Made by a program: the position numbers and the translations under genes. Shown here in pieces: positions 1-8,810 of a stretch of DNA of 64,000 nucleotides. Below the pieces are notes generated by a model, which searched no databases, was not told the DNA's origin, and worked only from the letters and a program-made list of their open reading frames with translations. Origin of the DNA: an uncultured Paludibacter sp. (GTDB lineage: Bacteria; Bacteroidota; Bacteroidia; Bacteroidales; Paludibacteraceae); the NCBI GenBank assembly GCA_937897985.1, contig CALCBD010000026.1, positions 34,158 through 98,157 on the forward strand, given 5' to 3'. The first letter of the stretch is position 1; the number at the start of each line of letters is the position of its first letter.

Positions 1-345
1 AAACTGGATATTCTGCTCAACAGTGAACCCGTTGATGCGCTTTCGTCTCTGATTCATGTTGATAATGCTGTTGCTCTGGGTCGCAGAATGTGTGAAAAAC
101 TAAAAGAGCTGATACCACGGCAACAATTTGATATTGCAATTCAGGGTGCAATCGGAGCCAAAATCATTGCTCGCGAAACCATCAAGGCTGTCCGCAAGGA
201 TGTTACAGCCAAGTGTTACGGAGGTGATATCACCCGTAAACGCAAACTACTCGAAAAACAGAAGAAAGGTAAAAAACGAATGAAGCAAATCGGTTCGGTT
301 GAAGTGCCGCAAAAAGCATTTTTAGCCGTACTCAAACTGGATTAA
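1..345 (+). CDS. lepA: Elongation factor 4 (LepA), C-terminal part
   Basis: This is the last 114 codons of a LepA/EF4 GTPase; the gene begins before the window. The frame is open from base 1. The visible part is the end of domain V and the LepA-specific C-terminal domain, recognised by the stretch with CYGGDITRKRKLLEKQKKGK, followed by KRMKQIG and a final PQKAFLAVLKLD. LepA binds ribosomes and is thought to remodel stalled or mistranslocated elongation complexes. The GTPase domain cannot be checked. The C-terminal signature is very conserved, so the identity is nearly certain. A strong inverted repeat follows the stop codon. Confidence 0.95.
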   Translation, partial: KLDILLNSEPVDALSSLIHVDNAVALGRRMCEKLKELIPRQQFDIAIQGAIGAKIIARETIKAVRKDVTAKCYGGDITRKRKLLEKQKKGKKRMKQIGSVEVPQKAFLAVLKLD

Positions 346-397
346 AAATTCGTTTGACAGGCCCATTGATACTAAATTGATGAGCTGATTAATGGTG

Positions 398-450
398 TTT
401 CGATTGTTTTCATTAATTTTATTATAAATTTGTAATGAAAACAATCGAAA
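398..450 (+). terminator. Perfect 18-bp inverted repeat between lepA and atpD
   Basis: TTTCGATTGTTTTCATTA at 398-415 pairs perfectly with its complement at 433-450 across a 17-nt AT-rich loop. It lies about 50 bp after the lepA stop and upstream of the atp promoter. A factor-independent terminator for lepA is the simplest reading, but only a weak T-rich stretch (ACTTTTATT) follows the right arm. Confidence 0.5.
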
Positions 451-498
451 TAGAGTACTTTTATTGCATAAATAGCGAACATTAAGATTTCTTTTTGT

Positions 499-506
499 TA
501 TTTTTG
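499..506 (+). promoter_or_regulatory. Candidate -7 element of the atp operon promoter
   Basis: TATTTTTG matches the Bacteroidetes -7 consensus TAnnTTTG and lies 55 bp before the atpD start codon. No TTTG is seen at the expected -33 distance, so this is a half-supported promoter. Confidence 0.45.
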
Positions 507-561
507 CAGACTAAAAAATTAAAGACACACAAAAAGTTTAAACAACATAAATAATCTAATA

Positions 562-2094
562 ATGTCAGAATTATCAGGACATGTTGCCCAAATTATCGGA
601 CCGGTAATAGACGTATATTTCAAACTGAACGAAAACGGTACAACCCGGTTACCGGCAATAAGTGATGCTTTGAGCATTAAAAGACCAAATGGCAATGAAT
701 TAATTGTTGAAGTTCAACAGCATATAGGTGAAAGTACAGTCCGCTGCGTTGCGATGGACTCAACAGACGGTCTGAGCCGTGGATTGAAAGCTGTAGCACT
801 CGGTCAGCCAATATCAATGCCGGTGGGTAATCAGGTTAAAGGGAGATTGATGAATGTAATCGGCAATTCAATTGATGGCATGCCAACACTCGACAAGAAA
901 GGTGCCTACCCTATTCACAGAGAACCTCCAAAATTTGAAGAACTTACCACGAGTGAAGAAGTATTGTTCACAGGAATAAAAGTGATTGATTTACTTGAAC
1001 CTTATGTAAAAGGTGGAAAAATCGGTCTTTTTGGTGGCGCAGGTGTGGGTAAAACAGTAATTATCATGGAGTTGATCAACAACATTGCCAAAGGTCATAA
1101 CGGATTTTCGGTTTTTGCAGGTGTTGGTGAGCGCACACGTGAAGGAAACGATTTATTGCGGGAGATGATTGAATCCGACGTTATCCGCTACGGTGAGGAA
1201 TTCAAAAAAAGCATGGCTGAAGGGAACTGGGATTTATCGAAAGTAGATTATGCTGAACTTGAAAAATCGCAGGCAAGTCTTGTATTCGGTCAAATGAACG
1301 AACCACCGGGTGCACGTTCGTCGGTTGCGTTATCGGGCCTGACCATTGCCGAATCGTTCAGGGATAACGGCGACAGCGGAGGAAAAGATATTTTATTTTT
1401 TATCGATAATATATTCAGGTTTACGCAAGCCGGATCGGAAGTTTCGGCGTTACTGGGACGTATGCCTTCGGCTGTGGGATATCAGCCAACACTTGCTACC
1501 GAAATGGGACGCATGCAGGAACGCATCACATCAACCAAAAACGGTTCAATTACCTCCGTTCAGGCGGTGTATGTACCGGCCGACGATTTGACCGACCCTG
1601 CTCCTGCCACCACCTTTACACATCTTGATGCAACAACTGTTTTAAGCAGAAAAATTGCCGAATTAGGCATTTTCCCTGCTGTAGATCCACTCGAATCTAC
1701 TTCGCGAATTCTGAATCCTGAAATTGTCGGGGCAGAACATTATGAAACAGCACAACGCGTAAAACAAATCCTGCAGCGCAATAAAGAACTTCAGGACATC
1801 ATCTCTATTCTTGGGATGGATGAATTATCAGACGAAGACAGAATGACTGTTAACCGAGCCCGTAAAGTACAACGTTACCTTTCACAACCCATGTCGATGG
1901 CAGCACAGTTTACAGGTATTCCGGGGGTTATGGTGTCGATAACCGAAACAATCAGAGGTTTTAAAATGATACTTGACGGTCAGTTGGATGAGCTTCCCGA
2001 AATGGCGTTCTTAAACGTCGGAACCATTGATGATGCTATAGCAAAAGGGCACCAGCTGATGAAACAAGCCAGAAAAACAGTGAACAATCAGTAA
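562..2094 (+). CDS. atpD: ATP synthase F1 subunit beta
   Basis: This is the catalytic beta subunit of the F1Fo ATP synthase, which makes ATP at the inner membrane using the ion gradient. The protein has 510 residues, slightly longer than the usual 460-480 and in line with Bacteroidetes homologues. It carries the P-loop GGAGVGKT, the downstream GERTREGNDL segment, the Walker B region (ILFFIDNIFRFTQAGSEVSALLGR) in pieces, and the ATP synthase alpha/beta signature PAVDPLESTS. It is the first gene of an eight-subunit operon that starts with atpD-atpC, an order typical of Bacteroidetes, where most bacteria start with atpI or atpB. The operon runs without strong terminators to atpG. Confidence 0.98.
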   Translation: MSELSGHVAQIIGPVIDVYFKLNENGTTRLPAISDALSIKRPNGNELIVEVQQHIGESTVRCVAMDSTDGLSRGLKAVALGQPISMPVGNQVKGRLMNVIGNSIDGMPTLDKKGAYPIHREPPKFEELTTSEEVLFTGIKVIDLLEPYVKGGKIGLFGGAGVGKTVIIMELINNIAKGHNGFSVFAGVGERTREGNDLLREMIESDVIRYGEEFKKSMAEGNWDLSKVDYAELEKSQASLVFGQMNEPPGARSSVALSGLTIAESFRDNGDSGGKDILFFIDNIFRFTQAGSEVSALLGRMPSAVGYQPTLATEMGRMQERITSTKNGSITSVQAVYVPADDLTDPAPATTFTHLDATTVLSRKIAELGIFPAVDPLESTSRILNPEIVGAEHYETAQRVKQILQRNKELQDIISILGMDELSDEDRMTVNRARKVQRYLSQPMSMAAQFTGIPGVMVSITETIRGFKMILDGQLDELPEMAFLNVGTIDDAIAKGHQLMKQARKTVNNQ

Positions 2095-2105
2095 AAGGAC
2101 AGAGC

Positions 2106-2354
2106 ATGAAACTTGAAATACTAACTCCGGAAAAGCTTTATTTCTCAGGTGAAGTCGAAATTGTAACTTTACCCGGTTTATCAGGTTTATTCAGTATTCT
2201 TGATGACCATGCACCCATGATATCTTCACTCGGAAAAGGGATTCTGAGTTTCAGAACCAAAAGCGGCGAGACTGATTTACTGATCGAAAGCGGATTTGCA
2301 GAAATAAAAAAAAATGAAGTGGTAGTTTGTACCGAATTAATGAAAAAAATATGA
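2106..2354 (+). CDS. atpC: ATP synthase F1 subunit epsilon
   Basis: This is the epsilon subunit, part of the central stalk that couples rotor and F1 and can inhibit hydrolysis. At 82 residues it contains only the N-terminal beta-sandwich (KLEILTPEKLYFSGEVEIVTLPG at the start, GLFSILDDHAPMIS in the middle). The C-terminal helical hairpin of about 50 residues found in longer epsilon subunits is absent, as is common in Bacteroidetes. It follows atpD by 11 bp, and its stop codon overlaps the start of the next gene (ATGA). The short form implies that inhibition of ATP hydrolysis by the epsilon C-terminus is not available here. Confidence 0.95.
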   Translation: MKLEILTPEKLYFSGEVEIVTLPGLSGLFSILDDHAPMISSLGKGILSFRTKSGETDLLIESGFAEIKKNEVVVCTELMKKI

Positions 2355-2743
2355 AATCATTAAGAAACAGGTTGGCAATTATTTTCACTCTATCGATGCT
2401 GATTGCTTCGTGGGCTGTATTGTGGTTACAAAGCCGGTATTTCCCATCATCAATGATAACTGCATATCCCTTTATACCACTTACTTTCTTTGTTTCGGGT
2501 TTAGCACTGATTGAAATTTTATATCGCACAAACAAAAGCAATCCCCGCAGATTGGTAAACGTTTATATGACACTGAAATTTTCAAAAATACTGATAGCCG
2601 GAATACTGGCCATGGTTTATATCTTTGTACTTCATGTCAGTATCAAACCATTTATGATTGTTTTTGCAATTTTTTATATGATCTATCTGTTTTTCGAAAC
2701 TTATTCGATGTACAGTATCGAAAAACAAATGAAGAAACAATAA
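2351..2743 (+). CDS. Small membrane protein in the AtpI position of the atp operon
   Basis: This is a 130-residue protein with four predicted membrane segments (about residues 6-26, 38-56, 74-93 and 97-116) and a basic, charged C-terminus. The ATG at 2351 is chosen over an in-frame ATG at 2327 because it forms the ATGA overlap with the atpC stop codon. Its place between atpC and atpB is where Bacteroidetes carry a small, poorly conserved membrane protein; in other phyla AtpI or AtpZ, which help assemble the c-ring or supply Mg2+, sit nearby. I see no sequence motif that proves membership of AtpI, so the role is inferred from position. Confidence 0.75.
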   Translation: MKSLRNRLAIIFTLSMLIASWAVLWLQSRYFPSSMITAYPFIPLTFFVSGLALIEILYRTNKSNPRRLVNVYMTLKFSKILIAGILAMVYIFVLHVSIKPFMIVFAIFYMIYLFFETYSMYSIEKQMKKQ

Positions 2744-2744
2744 A

Positions 2745-3842
2745 ATGAGTCGTAAACTTAAAATATTTTTCATTTTACTGATTGCTGTTTTTGTAATCAG
2801 AGGATCGGTTGATGCTGCTGTGTCGGCACCTGCCCCATCCACCGACACCATTGCCAATGAAGAAGCAAAATCGTTTAATATCCGCGATATAATTCTTGAG
2901 CACCTCACAGATGCTTACGATTGGCATATTACTGTAGTCGATGGTAAACCTGTTTCAATACCATTACCGGTGATAGTATACAGTAAAACCACAGGATGGC
3001 ATATTTTCATGTCATCTGCATTGCACGGGGGAAAAGAATACAAAGGTTTCGTAATAGCCGAAGAAGGAAAATTCAAATCAAAAATTGTGGAAATAAATGA
3101 AAAAGGAGAGCAAATCAAACCCTTTGACATTTCGATTACCAAGAATGTATTTTCACTCTTATTCAGCAGTACACTGCTGATATTCATAATAATGTACGTA
3201 GCTAATTCGTACCGGAAAAACGGATTTGCACCTAAAAAAGGATTTGTGGCAGCAATGGAAATGTTCATAATGAACATTAACGACGATGTAATAAAACCAT
3301 CGATTGGAAAAGAATACAGGCATTATGCCCCGTATTTACTGACTCTGTTCTTTTTTATATTCATCAACAATTTACTCGGGTTGATACCAATATTTCCCGG
3401 AGGAGCCAATGTAACAGGAAATATTGCCATTACATTCGTGCTGGCAGTTTGCACATTTCTGATTGTCAATTTAAAAGGTTCAAAGGAATACTGGAAAGAA
3501 ATTTTATGGCCAGATATTCCGATGTGGCTGAAATTTCCGGTTCCTTTATTGCCCGTCATTGAGCTTGTGGGAATTATTTCCAAACCCTTTGCCCTTATGA
3601 TACGGCTTTTTGCGAATATGCTTGCCGGTCACTCTATTGGACTCGGACTCACAGCACTGATTTTTGTAACGGTAAGTAAGGGAATAGTTATGAATACCAG
3701 TATGACTATCCTTTCGGTGGTATTCAGTGTATTTATCGGATTTGTGGAATTACTTGTGGCGTTTATTCAGGCATATATTTTCACCATGCTATCAGCTGTA
3801 TTTATTGGTCTGGCAAGGGTTGAGCCCCATCAAAAGCATTAA
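2745..3842 (+). CDS. atpB: ATP synthase Fo subunit a
   Basis: This is the a subunit, which forms the ion half-channels next to the c-ring. The essential arginine is R287 in MIRLFANMLAGHSIGLGL, equivalent to the E. coli R210 region. The protein has 365 residues, about 100 more than E. coli, because it begins with a signal-like hydrophobic segment (residues 5-24) and a soluble region to about residue 130. Such an extension is usual in Bacteroidetes AtpB and would lie in the periplasm. Several membrane helices follow from about residue 137. It starts one base after the stop of the preceding gene, so translation is probably coupled. Confidence 0.96.
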   Translation: MSRKLKIFFILLIAVFVIRGSVDAAVSAPAPSTDTIANEEAKSFNIRDIILEHLTDAYDWHITVVDGKPVSIPLPVIVYSKTTGWHIFMSSALHGGKEYKGFVIAEEGKFKSKIVEINEKGEQIKPFDISITKNVFSLLFSSTLLIFIIMYVANSYRKNGFAPKKGFVAAMEMFIMNINDDVIKPSIGKEYRHYAPYLLTLFFFIFINNLLGLIPIFPGGANVTGNIAITFVLAVCTFLIVNLKGSKEYWKEILWPDIPMWLKFPVPLLPVIELVGIISKPFALMIRLFANMLAGHSIGLGLTALIFVTVSKGIVMNTSMTILSVVFSVFIGFVELLVAFIQAYIFTMLSAVFIGLARVEPHQKH

Positions 3843-3936
3843 AAAAATTAAAGGAGAGAAATAAATAATATATAACAACAAACGACTTAAAACACTTTAC
3901 GGGTGTTTAAGTACATTAAAACAAAAATAAAAAATC

Positions 3937-4188
3937 ATGTTACTTACAATTTTATTACAAGTGGCTGCCAACGTAGGATTGGCAAAATTAGGAGCAGGCA
4001 TAGGTGCCGGACTTGCAGCAGTAGGAGCCGGTATAGGTATCGGTAATATAGGTGGATCAGCAATGGAAGGCATTGCCCGACAACCTGAAGTTGCAGGCGA
4101 TATCAGAATGAATATGCTTATTGCTGCTGCATTGGTCGATGCAGTTGCTCTTTTTGCGATCGTTGTTTGCGGATTTATTTTAAATTAA
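3937..4188 (+). CDS. atpE: ATP synthase Fo subunit c
   Basis: This is the c subunit, which builds the rotor ring. The 83-residue protein has two membrane helices joined by the polar loop ARQPE (residues 47-51). The ion-binding carboxylate in helix 2 is an aspartate, D68, in AALVDAVALF; many non-proteobacterial c subunits have glutamate here. The residue after it is alanine, not the Thr/Ser usual in Na+-binding rings, and helix 1 shows no obvious Gln ligand, so proton coupling is more likely than sodium coupling. It is separated from atpB by a 94-bp AT-rich gap, which may help set the higher expression that c needs. Confidence 0.96.
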   Translation: MLLTILLQVAANVGLAKLGAGIGAGLAAVGAGIGIGNIGGSAMEGIARQPEVAGDIRMNMLIAAALVDAVALFAIVVCGFILN

Positions 4189-4252
4189 TCCCAATCACGG
4201 TATTTCACTGTTTATTTAGCACGGAAGAATTATCTAACGTTAATTAATTATT

Positions 4253-4753
4253 ATGTCACTATTGACTCCCGATTCAGGACTTTTGTTCTGGATGCTGATT
4301 TCCTTCGGAATTGTTGTTTTCATATTAGCAAAATTCGGTTTTCCTGTCATTCTGAAAATGGTGGAGGAACGTAAAAACTATATTGAAGAATCGCTGTTGA
4401 TGGCTGAAAAAGCCCGTACCGAACTCGATAATGTGAAAAACGATGCCGAAAAACTGATTGAACAGGCCAGACTTGAACATCAGGAAATTCTGAATAATGC
4501 ATCAAAGCTGAAAGATACGCTCATACAGGATGCAAAAACCAAAGCTTTGATTGAAGCAGACAAAATCATCGAAAATGCCCGCATTCAGATTCAAAGCGAA
4601 AAAGAAAATGCAATCAGGGAAATTCGTCATCAGGTTGCCGGTTTATCGGTGGATATTGCAGAAAAAGTGCTGAGAAAAAAATTAACTAAAGACGACGAAC
4701 AACTGAACATGATTCAGCTTCTGGTGGACGAAATTAATATCCCAAAATCATAA
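4253..4753 (+). CDS. atpF: ATP synthase Fo subunit b
   Basis: This is the b subunit of the peripheral stalk. The 166-residue protein has one N-terminal membrane helix (about residues 9-29, rich in Phe, Ile and Leu), followed by a long charged helix that runs almost to the C-terminus, typical of the b-dimer right-handed coiled coil. Family features include EERKNYIEESL just after the membrane helix and IAEKVLRKKL near the end. There is one b gene only, so the stalk is likely a homodimer. The gene precedes atpH by 8 bp. Confidence 0.95.
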   Translation: MSLLTPDSGLLFWMLISFGIVVFILAKFGFPVILKMVEERKNYIEESLLMAEKARTELDNVKNDAEKLIEQARLEHQEILNNASKLKDTLIQDAKTKALIEADKIIENARIQIQSEKENAIREIRHQVAGLSVDIAEKVLRKKLTKDDEQLNMIQLLVDEINIPKS

Positions 4754-4761
4754 TTTAAGAA

Positions 4762-5301
4762 ATGAACACAGGTTTGGTTTCGTCGAGATATGCGCATGCT
4801 TTGTATGACTATGCACTTCAAAAAAATGCAGAGGAAAAGGTATACGCACAGACAAAATTGCTTTCAAAAGGTTTTTCTGAATTTGTTAAACTAAAATCCG
4901 TACTTAACAACCCTGTACTGGGAAATTCTCAGAAAAAAGAGATCATACTTCTTGCAGTCAACAATGAAATTGATCCGGTTTTTGACAAATTCATTGATTT
5001 GGTACTCGAAAACAATCGCGTGGATTTACTTCAATTCATTGCTCTGAAATATCTGGATGTATTCCGGAAAAATAAAAACATCTTTGCTGCCAGGCTGACA
5101 ACAGCAGTAGAAATTGATTCGGAGACCGAAAAAAATCTGATGAAAGTAATTGAAAATTATACCAACGGGACACTTGAACTGGACAAAACACTAAACCCTG
5201 ACATTTTGGGAGGTTTTGCACTGGAAGTGGATAATACAAGATGGGATGCTACAATCGCCGGACAATTAAGTAAAATAAAAAAAGGACTCCTGGAATTGTA
5301 A
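4762..5301 (+). CDS. atpH: ATP synthase F1 subunit delta
   Basis: This is the delta (OSCP) subunit, which links the peripheral stalk to the top of F1. The 179-residue length is normal. The N-terminal six-helix domain starts with SSRYAHALYDYALQKN, and the C-terminal region carries the family feature LNPDILGGFALEVDNTRWDA, close to the consensus (P)xLIGGxxIxxxxxxxD. It lies between atpF and atpA as in many atp operons; a 108-bp gap separates it from atpA. Confidence 0.95.
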   Translation: MNTGLVSSRYAHALYDYALQKNAEEKVYAQTKLLSKGFSEFVKLKSVLNNPVLGNSQKKEIILLAVNNEIDPVFDKFIDLVLENNRVDLLQFIALKYLDVFRKNKNIFAARLTTAVEIDSETEKNLMKVIENYTNGTLELDKTLNPDILGGFALEVDNTRWDATIAGQLSKIKKGLLEL

Positions 5302-5409
5302 ATATACAAACGGTTTACAATTTCAACCCTGAATTTTTCAGTCAAAAGTTACAATTAACCTGAAAGTTATACTTTTGATTTATAAATGACAAAATTGAAA
5401 ATATAAAAA

Positions 5410-6996
5410 ATGTCGGACAATATTAAGATAAGCGAGGTATCCGAAATACTAAGGATGCAACTTGAAGGAATTCAATCATCTGTTCAATTCGATGAAGTTG
5501 GTACAGTATTACAGGTAAGCGACGGTGTAGCACGTATTTACGGGCTTAATAATGCTGAAGCCAACGAACTGCTGGAGTTTGACAACGGAATGAAAGCAAT
5601 CGTAATGAACCTTGAAGAGGACAATGTCGGGGCTGTTTTGCTCGGACCCACCGATGAAATCAAAGAAGGTTTCGTTGTAAAGCGTACCGGTAGGGTAGCG
5701 TCTATCAACGTGAATGAATCTATGCTTGGACGGGTAATTAACCCTTTGGGTGAACCGATTGACGGTAAAGGAAAACTTACAGGTGAAATGCTCGAAATGC
5801 CGCTCGAACGGAAAGCTCCGGGTGTAATTTTCCGTCAACCGGTGCTTGAACCACTGCAGACAGGTCTTAAAGCCATTGATGCTATGATTCCGATAGGCCG
5901 CGGACAGCGCGAACTGATTATCGGCGATCGCCAGACGGGAAAAACAAGTATTGCCATCGACACCATTATCAATCAAAAAGAAAACTATAATGAAGGGAAA
6001 CCTGTCTATTGCATCTATGTTGCAGTAGGTCAGAAAGGTTCGACAGTAGCTTCGATTGTAAACACACTGAAAGAAAAAGGTGCTATGGACTATACAATTG
6101 TGGTGGCTGCCACAGCTTCCGATCCTGCCGCATTACAATACTTCGCTCCTTTTGCCGGAGCTGCTATCGGTGAATATTTCAGGGATACGGGTCGTCATGC
6201 TCTGGTAGTTTACGATGATCTGTCGAAACAGGCTGTAGCATACCGCGAAGTGTCATTAATACTTCGTCGTCCATCCGGTCGTGAAGCATATCCCGGCGAT
6301 ATTTTCTATTTACATTCGAGATTGCTCGAACGTGCGGCCAAAATTATTACCCAACAGGAAGTAGCCGAACAAATGAATGATTTGCCGCCCTGCCTGACAG
6401 GAAAAGTAAAAGGAGGCGGATCGCTGACTGCTTTACCTGTCATTGAGACTCAGGCAGGTGATGTATCGGCTTATATTCCGACCAATGTAATATCAATCAC
6501 TGATGGTCAGATATTTTTAGATACCGACTTATTTAATCAGGGAAACAGACCGGCAATCAATGTTGGAATTTCAGTATCGCGTGTAGGTGGAAATGCACAA
6601 ATCAAACCGATGAAGAAAGTGGCAGGTACACTCAAAATAGATCAGGCTCAATTCCGCGAATTAGAGGCATTTACAAAATTCGGTGGTGACATGGATCCTG
6701 TCACAGCTATGACTATTGATAAAGGACAGAAAAACACACGTTTACTTGTACAGGCACTGCATGAACCAATGCCCGTCGAACAACAAATTGCAGTTTTGTA
6801 TTGCGGCACCCACGGTTTGTTATCAAAAATACCTCTCAATAAGGTAGATCAATTCCAGCAACAACTTTTACTGATTCTGGAACAACAACATAAAACGGAT
6901 GTATTAGAAGTAATCAAATCGGGTATTGTAAACGATGAGGTTACCGGAATTATCGAAGATGTGGCAGCCAGGATAGTGAAACAACTGTCAGCATAG
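5410..6996 (+). CDS. atpA: ATP synthase F1 subunit alpha
   Basis: This is the alpha subunit, the regulatory nucleotide-binding partner of beta in the F1 hexamer. The 528-residue protein has a beta-barrel N-terminal domain, the P-loop GDRQTGKTS near residue 178, the segment VYDDLSKQAVAYR that contains the alpha-type Walker B region, and the signature PAINVGISVSRVGG. The first 30 residues form the helix that contacts delta. The gene precedes atpG by 60 bp. Confidence 0.98.
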   Translation: MSDNIKISEVSEILRMQLEGIQSSVQFDEVGTVLQVSDGVARIYGLNNAEANELLEFDNGMKAIVMNLEEDNVGAVLLGPTDEIKEGFVVKRTGRVASINVNESMLGRVINPLGEPIDGKGKLTGEMLEMPLERKAPGVIFRQPVLEPLQTGLKAIDAMIPIGRGQRELIIGDRQTGKTSIAIDTIINQKENYNEGKPVYCIYVAVGQKGSTVASIVNTLKEKGAMDYTIVVAATASDPAALQYFAPFAGAAIGEYFRDTGRHALVVYDDLSKQAVAYREVSLILRRPSGREAYPGDIFYLHSRLLERAAKIITQQEVAEQMNDLPPCLTGKVKGGGSLTALPVIETQAGDVSAYIPTNVISITDGQIFLDTDLFNQGNRPAINVGISVSRVGGNAQIKPMKKVAGTLKIDQAQFRELEAFTKFGGDMDPVTAMTIDKGQKNTRLLVQALHEPMPVEQQIAVLYCGTHGLLSKIPLNKVDQFQQQLLLILEQQHKTDVLEVIKSGIVNDEVTGIIEDVAARIVKQLSA

Positions 6997-7056
6997 AGAT
7001 TTTGATCATTTGTAACGATATAGCTAATTGATAAAAGTCATTAAAAAGAAAACAAA

Positions 7057-7920
7057 GTGGGATCGCTAAAAGAAATAAAATCAAGGATTAACTCCGTCAA
7101 ATCGACTCAAAAAATCACATCTGCAATGAAAATGGTGTCGTCGTCGAAGTTAATTAAGGCGCAACGCAACATTGAGAACTTTTATCCGTATCAACAAAAG
7201 ATTGAGACTATACTTCAGAATTTATTATCTTCAGGAAATGATAATGCCGATTCGGTATTCTCCGAAAATCGTGAAATTAAACGCGTGGCAATCGTCGTAT
7301 TTGCTTCAAATTCAAGTCTTTGTGGAAGTTTTAACGCCAATGTAGCCAAAAAGCTCAACGAAGTTTTAAAAACCTACTCACATCTTGGTAATGAAAATAT
7401 TCTGTTGTTCCCTGTCGGAAAACAAATTTCAAAAGTTTGCCGTAAATACCCGTATAAAACACAGGAAAGCTTCGACCAACTGATTGACAAACCTGATTAC
7501 ATAGAGAGCCTGAACACTGCCAATATATTAATGTCTGCTTTTGAAAATCAGGAATTTGACAAAGTAGAACTAATATATAACCATTTTGTAAGTAAGAGCA
7601 CACAGGAACTGAGAACAGAAACACTGTTACCTTTAAATACCAAACAAATCAAATCGACAGGTCGTATTTCGGATTATATTATAGAGCCGGACCCGGAAAC
7701 AGTGATAGAACAACTCATACCGAAGGCAATCAGATTAAAACTGCACTCTGCCCTGCTCGATTCAATAGCTTCGGAGCATGCTGCCCGTACCATAGCAATG
7801 CAAATTGCAACCGAAAATGCCGACGAAATTCTCCAGGAATTGTCTATGCAATACAACAAATCACGTCAGCAAGCCATTACCAATGAACTTTTAGATATCA
7901 TTGGCGGTTCGTTTGCGTGA
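7057..7920 (+). CDS. atpG: ATP synthase F1 subunit gamma
   Basis: This is the gamma subunit, the rotating central shaft. The 287-residue protein has the conserved N-terminal helix (LKEIKSRINSVKSTQKITSA) and the C-terminal helix with ALLDSIASEHAARTIAM and YNKSRQQAITNELLDIIGG. The start is GTG at 7057: it gives the expected start (GSLKEIK), and no in-frame ATG lies close upstream. It is the last gene of the operon; the paired repeats at 7984-8022 may terminate it. Confidence 0.96.
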   Translation: MGSLKEIKSRINSVKSTQKITSAMKMVSSSKLIKAQRNIENFYPYQQKIETILQNLLSSGNDNADSVFSENREIKRVAIVVFASNSSLCGSFNANVAKKLNEVLKTYSHLGNENILLFPVGKQISKVCRKYPYKTQESFDQLIDKPDYIESLNTANILMSAFENQEFDKVELIYNHFVSKSTQELRTETLLPLNTKQIKSTGRISDYIIEPDPETVIEQLIPKAIRLKLHSALLDSIASEHAARTIAMQIATENADEILQELSMQYNKSRQQAITNELLDIIGGSFA

Positions 7921-7983
7921 GATGTATTTGAATGTTATTCATTTTCAGGTTCCTTTTTGTACAAATAATAATATCGAGTATTT

Positions 7984-8040
7984 TCAATTGTTTAAGCGAT
8001 ATAAACAATTTATAAACAATTGAATCCCAAAGCTTTTTTT
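7984..8040 (+). terminator. Possible terminator after atpG, with two alternative hairpins
   Basis: TCAATTGTTTA at 7984-7994 can pair with TAAACAATTGA at 8012-8022 (11 bp), or its last nine bases can pair with TAAACAATT at 8002-8010. A run of seven T follows at 8034-8040, 11 bp after the second arm. The gap between stem and T-run makes this weaker than a standard terminator. Confidence 0.4.
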
Positions 8041-8081
8041 ATCTCTTCCACTAATTAAGTCAAAAAATCAAAAAAAATTTA

Positions 8082-8089
8082 TAGATTTG
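8082..8089 (+). promoter_or_regulatory. Candidate -7 element before the ECF sigma gene
   Basis: TAGATTTG matches TAnnTTTG and lies 78 bp before the GTG start of the sigma factor. No matching -33 TTTG is seen. Confidence 0.4.
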
Positions 8090-8166
8090 CAGGTTAAAAA
8101 TTTAACTGTAAAAATTGTTTTTAGGTTAAATGTAAATCGAAATCAGAAATTAATTCGGAAGAACAA

Positions 8167-8751
8167 GTGAAAAACCCTGAAGAAATCTATTTACTTGAAG
8201 AACTGAAAAAAGGTAACAAAGCTGCCTTTACTTTGTTGTTTCAGAATTATTTCAATGATTTGGTCTTATTTGCCGGTAATATTCTCAGAAATAAAAACCA
8301 ATGTGAAGATATCGTTCAAAACATATTCCTTAAGCTTTGGACAGAACGTAGCAATATCATTATCGAAAGTTCACTGAAATCATTTTTATTGAAATCAGTG
8401 AAAAATGCATGTTTGGATGAAATTCGGCACCAACATGTTGTTAATCAACACGAATCATACGTCGAATCAGTTTTTAATATTGATGAAATGATAGATACAG
8501 AAAACTATATTTTGTTTTCTGATTTAAGTACACACCTTGAAGATGCACTGACAAAACTTCCGCCAAAATACAGAGAATCCTTTGAAATGAACAGGTTAAA
8601 AGGTATGAAATACAAAGAAATAGCAGAAGAATTACAGGTTTCTGAAAGGACAATTGAAGTGCGTATAAGCAAAGCGCTCTGCTTATTGCGTAAATATCTG
8701 AGTGATTTCTTCGTTACTGTATTTGTTTATTTTTTGCTTAAAATTCATTAA
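8167..8751 (+). CDS. ECF-type RNA polymerase sigma factor
   Basis: This is a 194-residue sigma-70 factor of the extracytoplasmic-function type, which directs RNA polymerase to the promoters of the adjacent locus. Region 2 spans about residues 22-90 (ACLDEIRHQH near its end) and region 4 about 125-177, with the LPPKYRESFEMNRLKGMKYK segment and the helix-turn-helix EIAEELQVSERTIEVRISKA. A short hydrophobic tail (FFVTVFVYFLL) ends the protein. The start is GTG at 8167; no alternative start lies near the N-terminus. It sits 59 bp before a FecR anti-sigma gene and upstream of an STN-domain SusC, the standard arrangement for trans-envelope control of a glycan-uptake locus. Confidence 0.93.
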   Translation: MKNPEEIYLLEELKKGNKAAFTLLFQNYFNDLVLFAGNILRNKNQCEDIVQNIFLKLWTERSNIIIESSLKSFLLKSVKNACLDEIRHQHVVNQHESYVESVFNIDEMIDTENYILFSDLSTHLEDALTKLPPKYRESFEMNRLKGMKYKEIAEELQVSERTIEVRISKALCLLRKYLSDFFVTVFVYFLLKIH

Positions 8752-8810
8752 AAAAATGTGGGATTTCAGTCCTAAAACGTCATGTCCAAATAGGTATAAA
8801 TAGATTTAAG

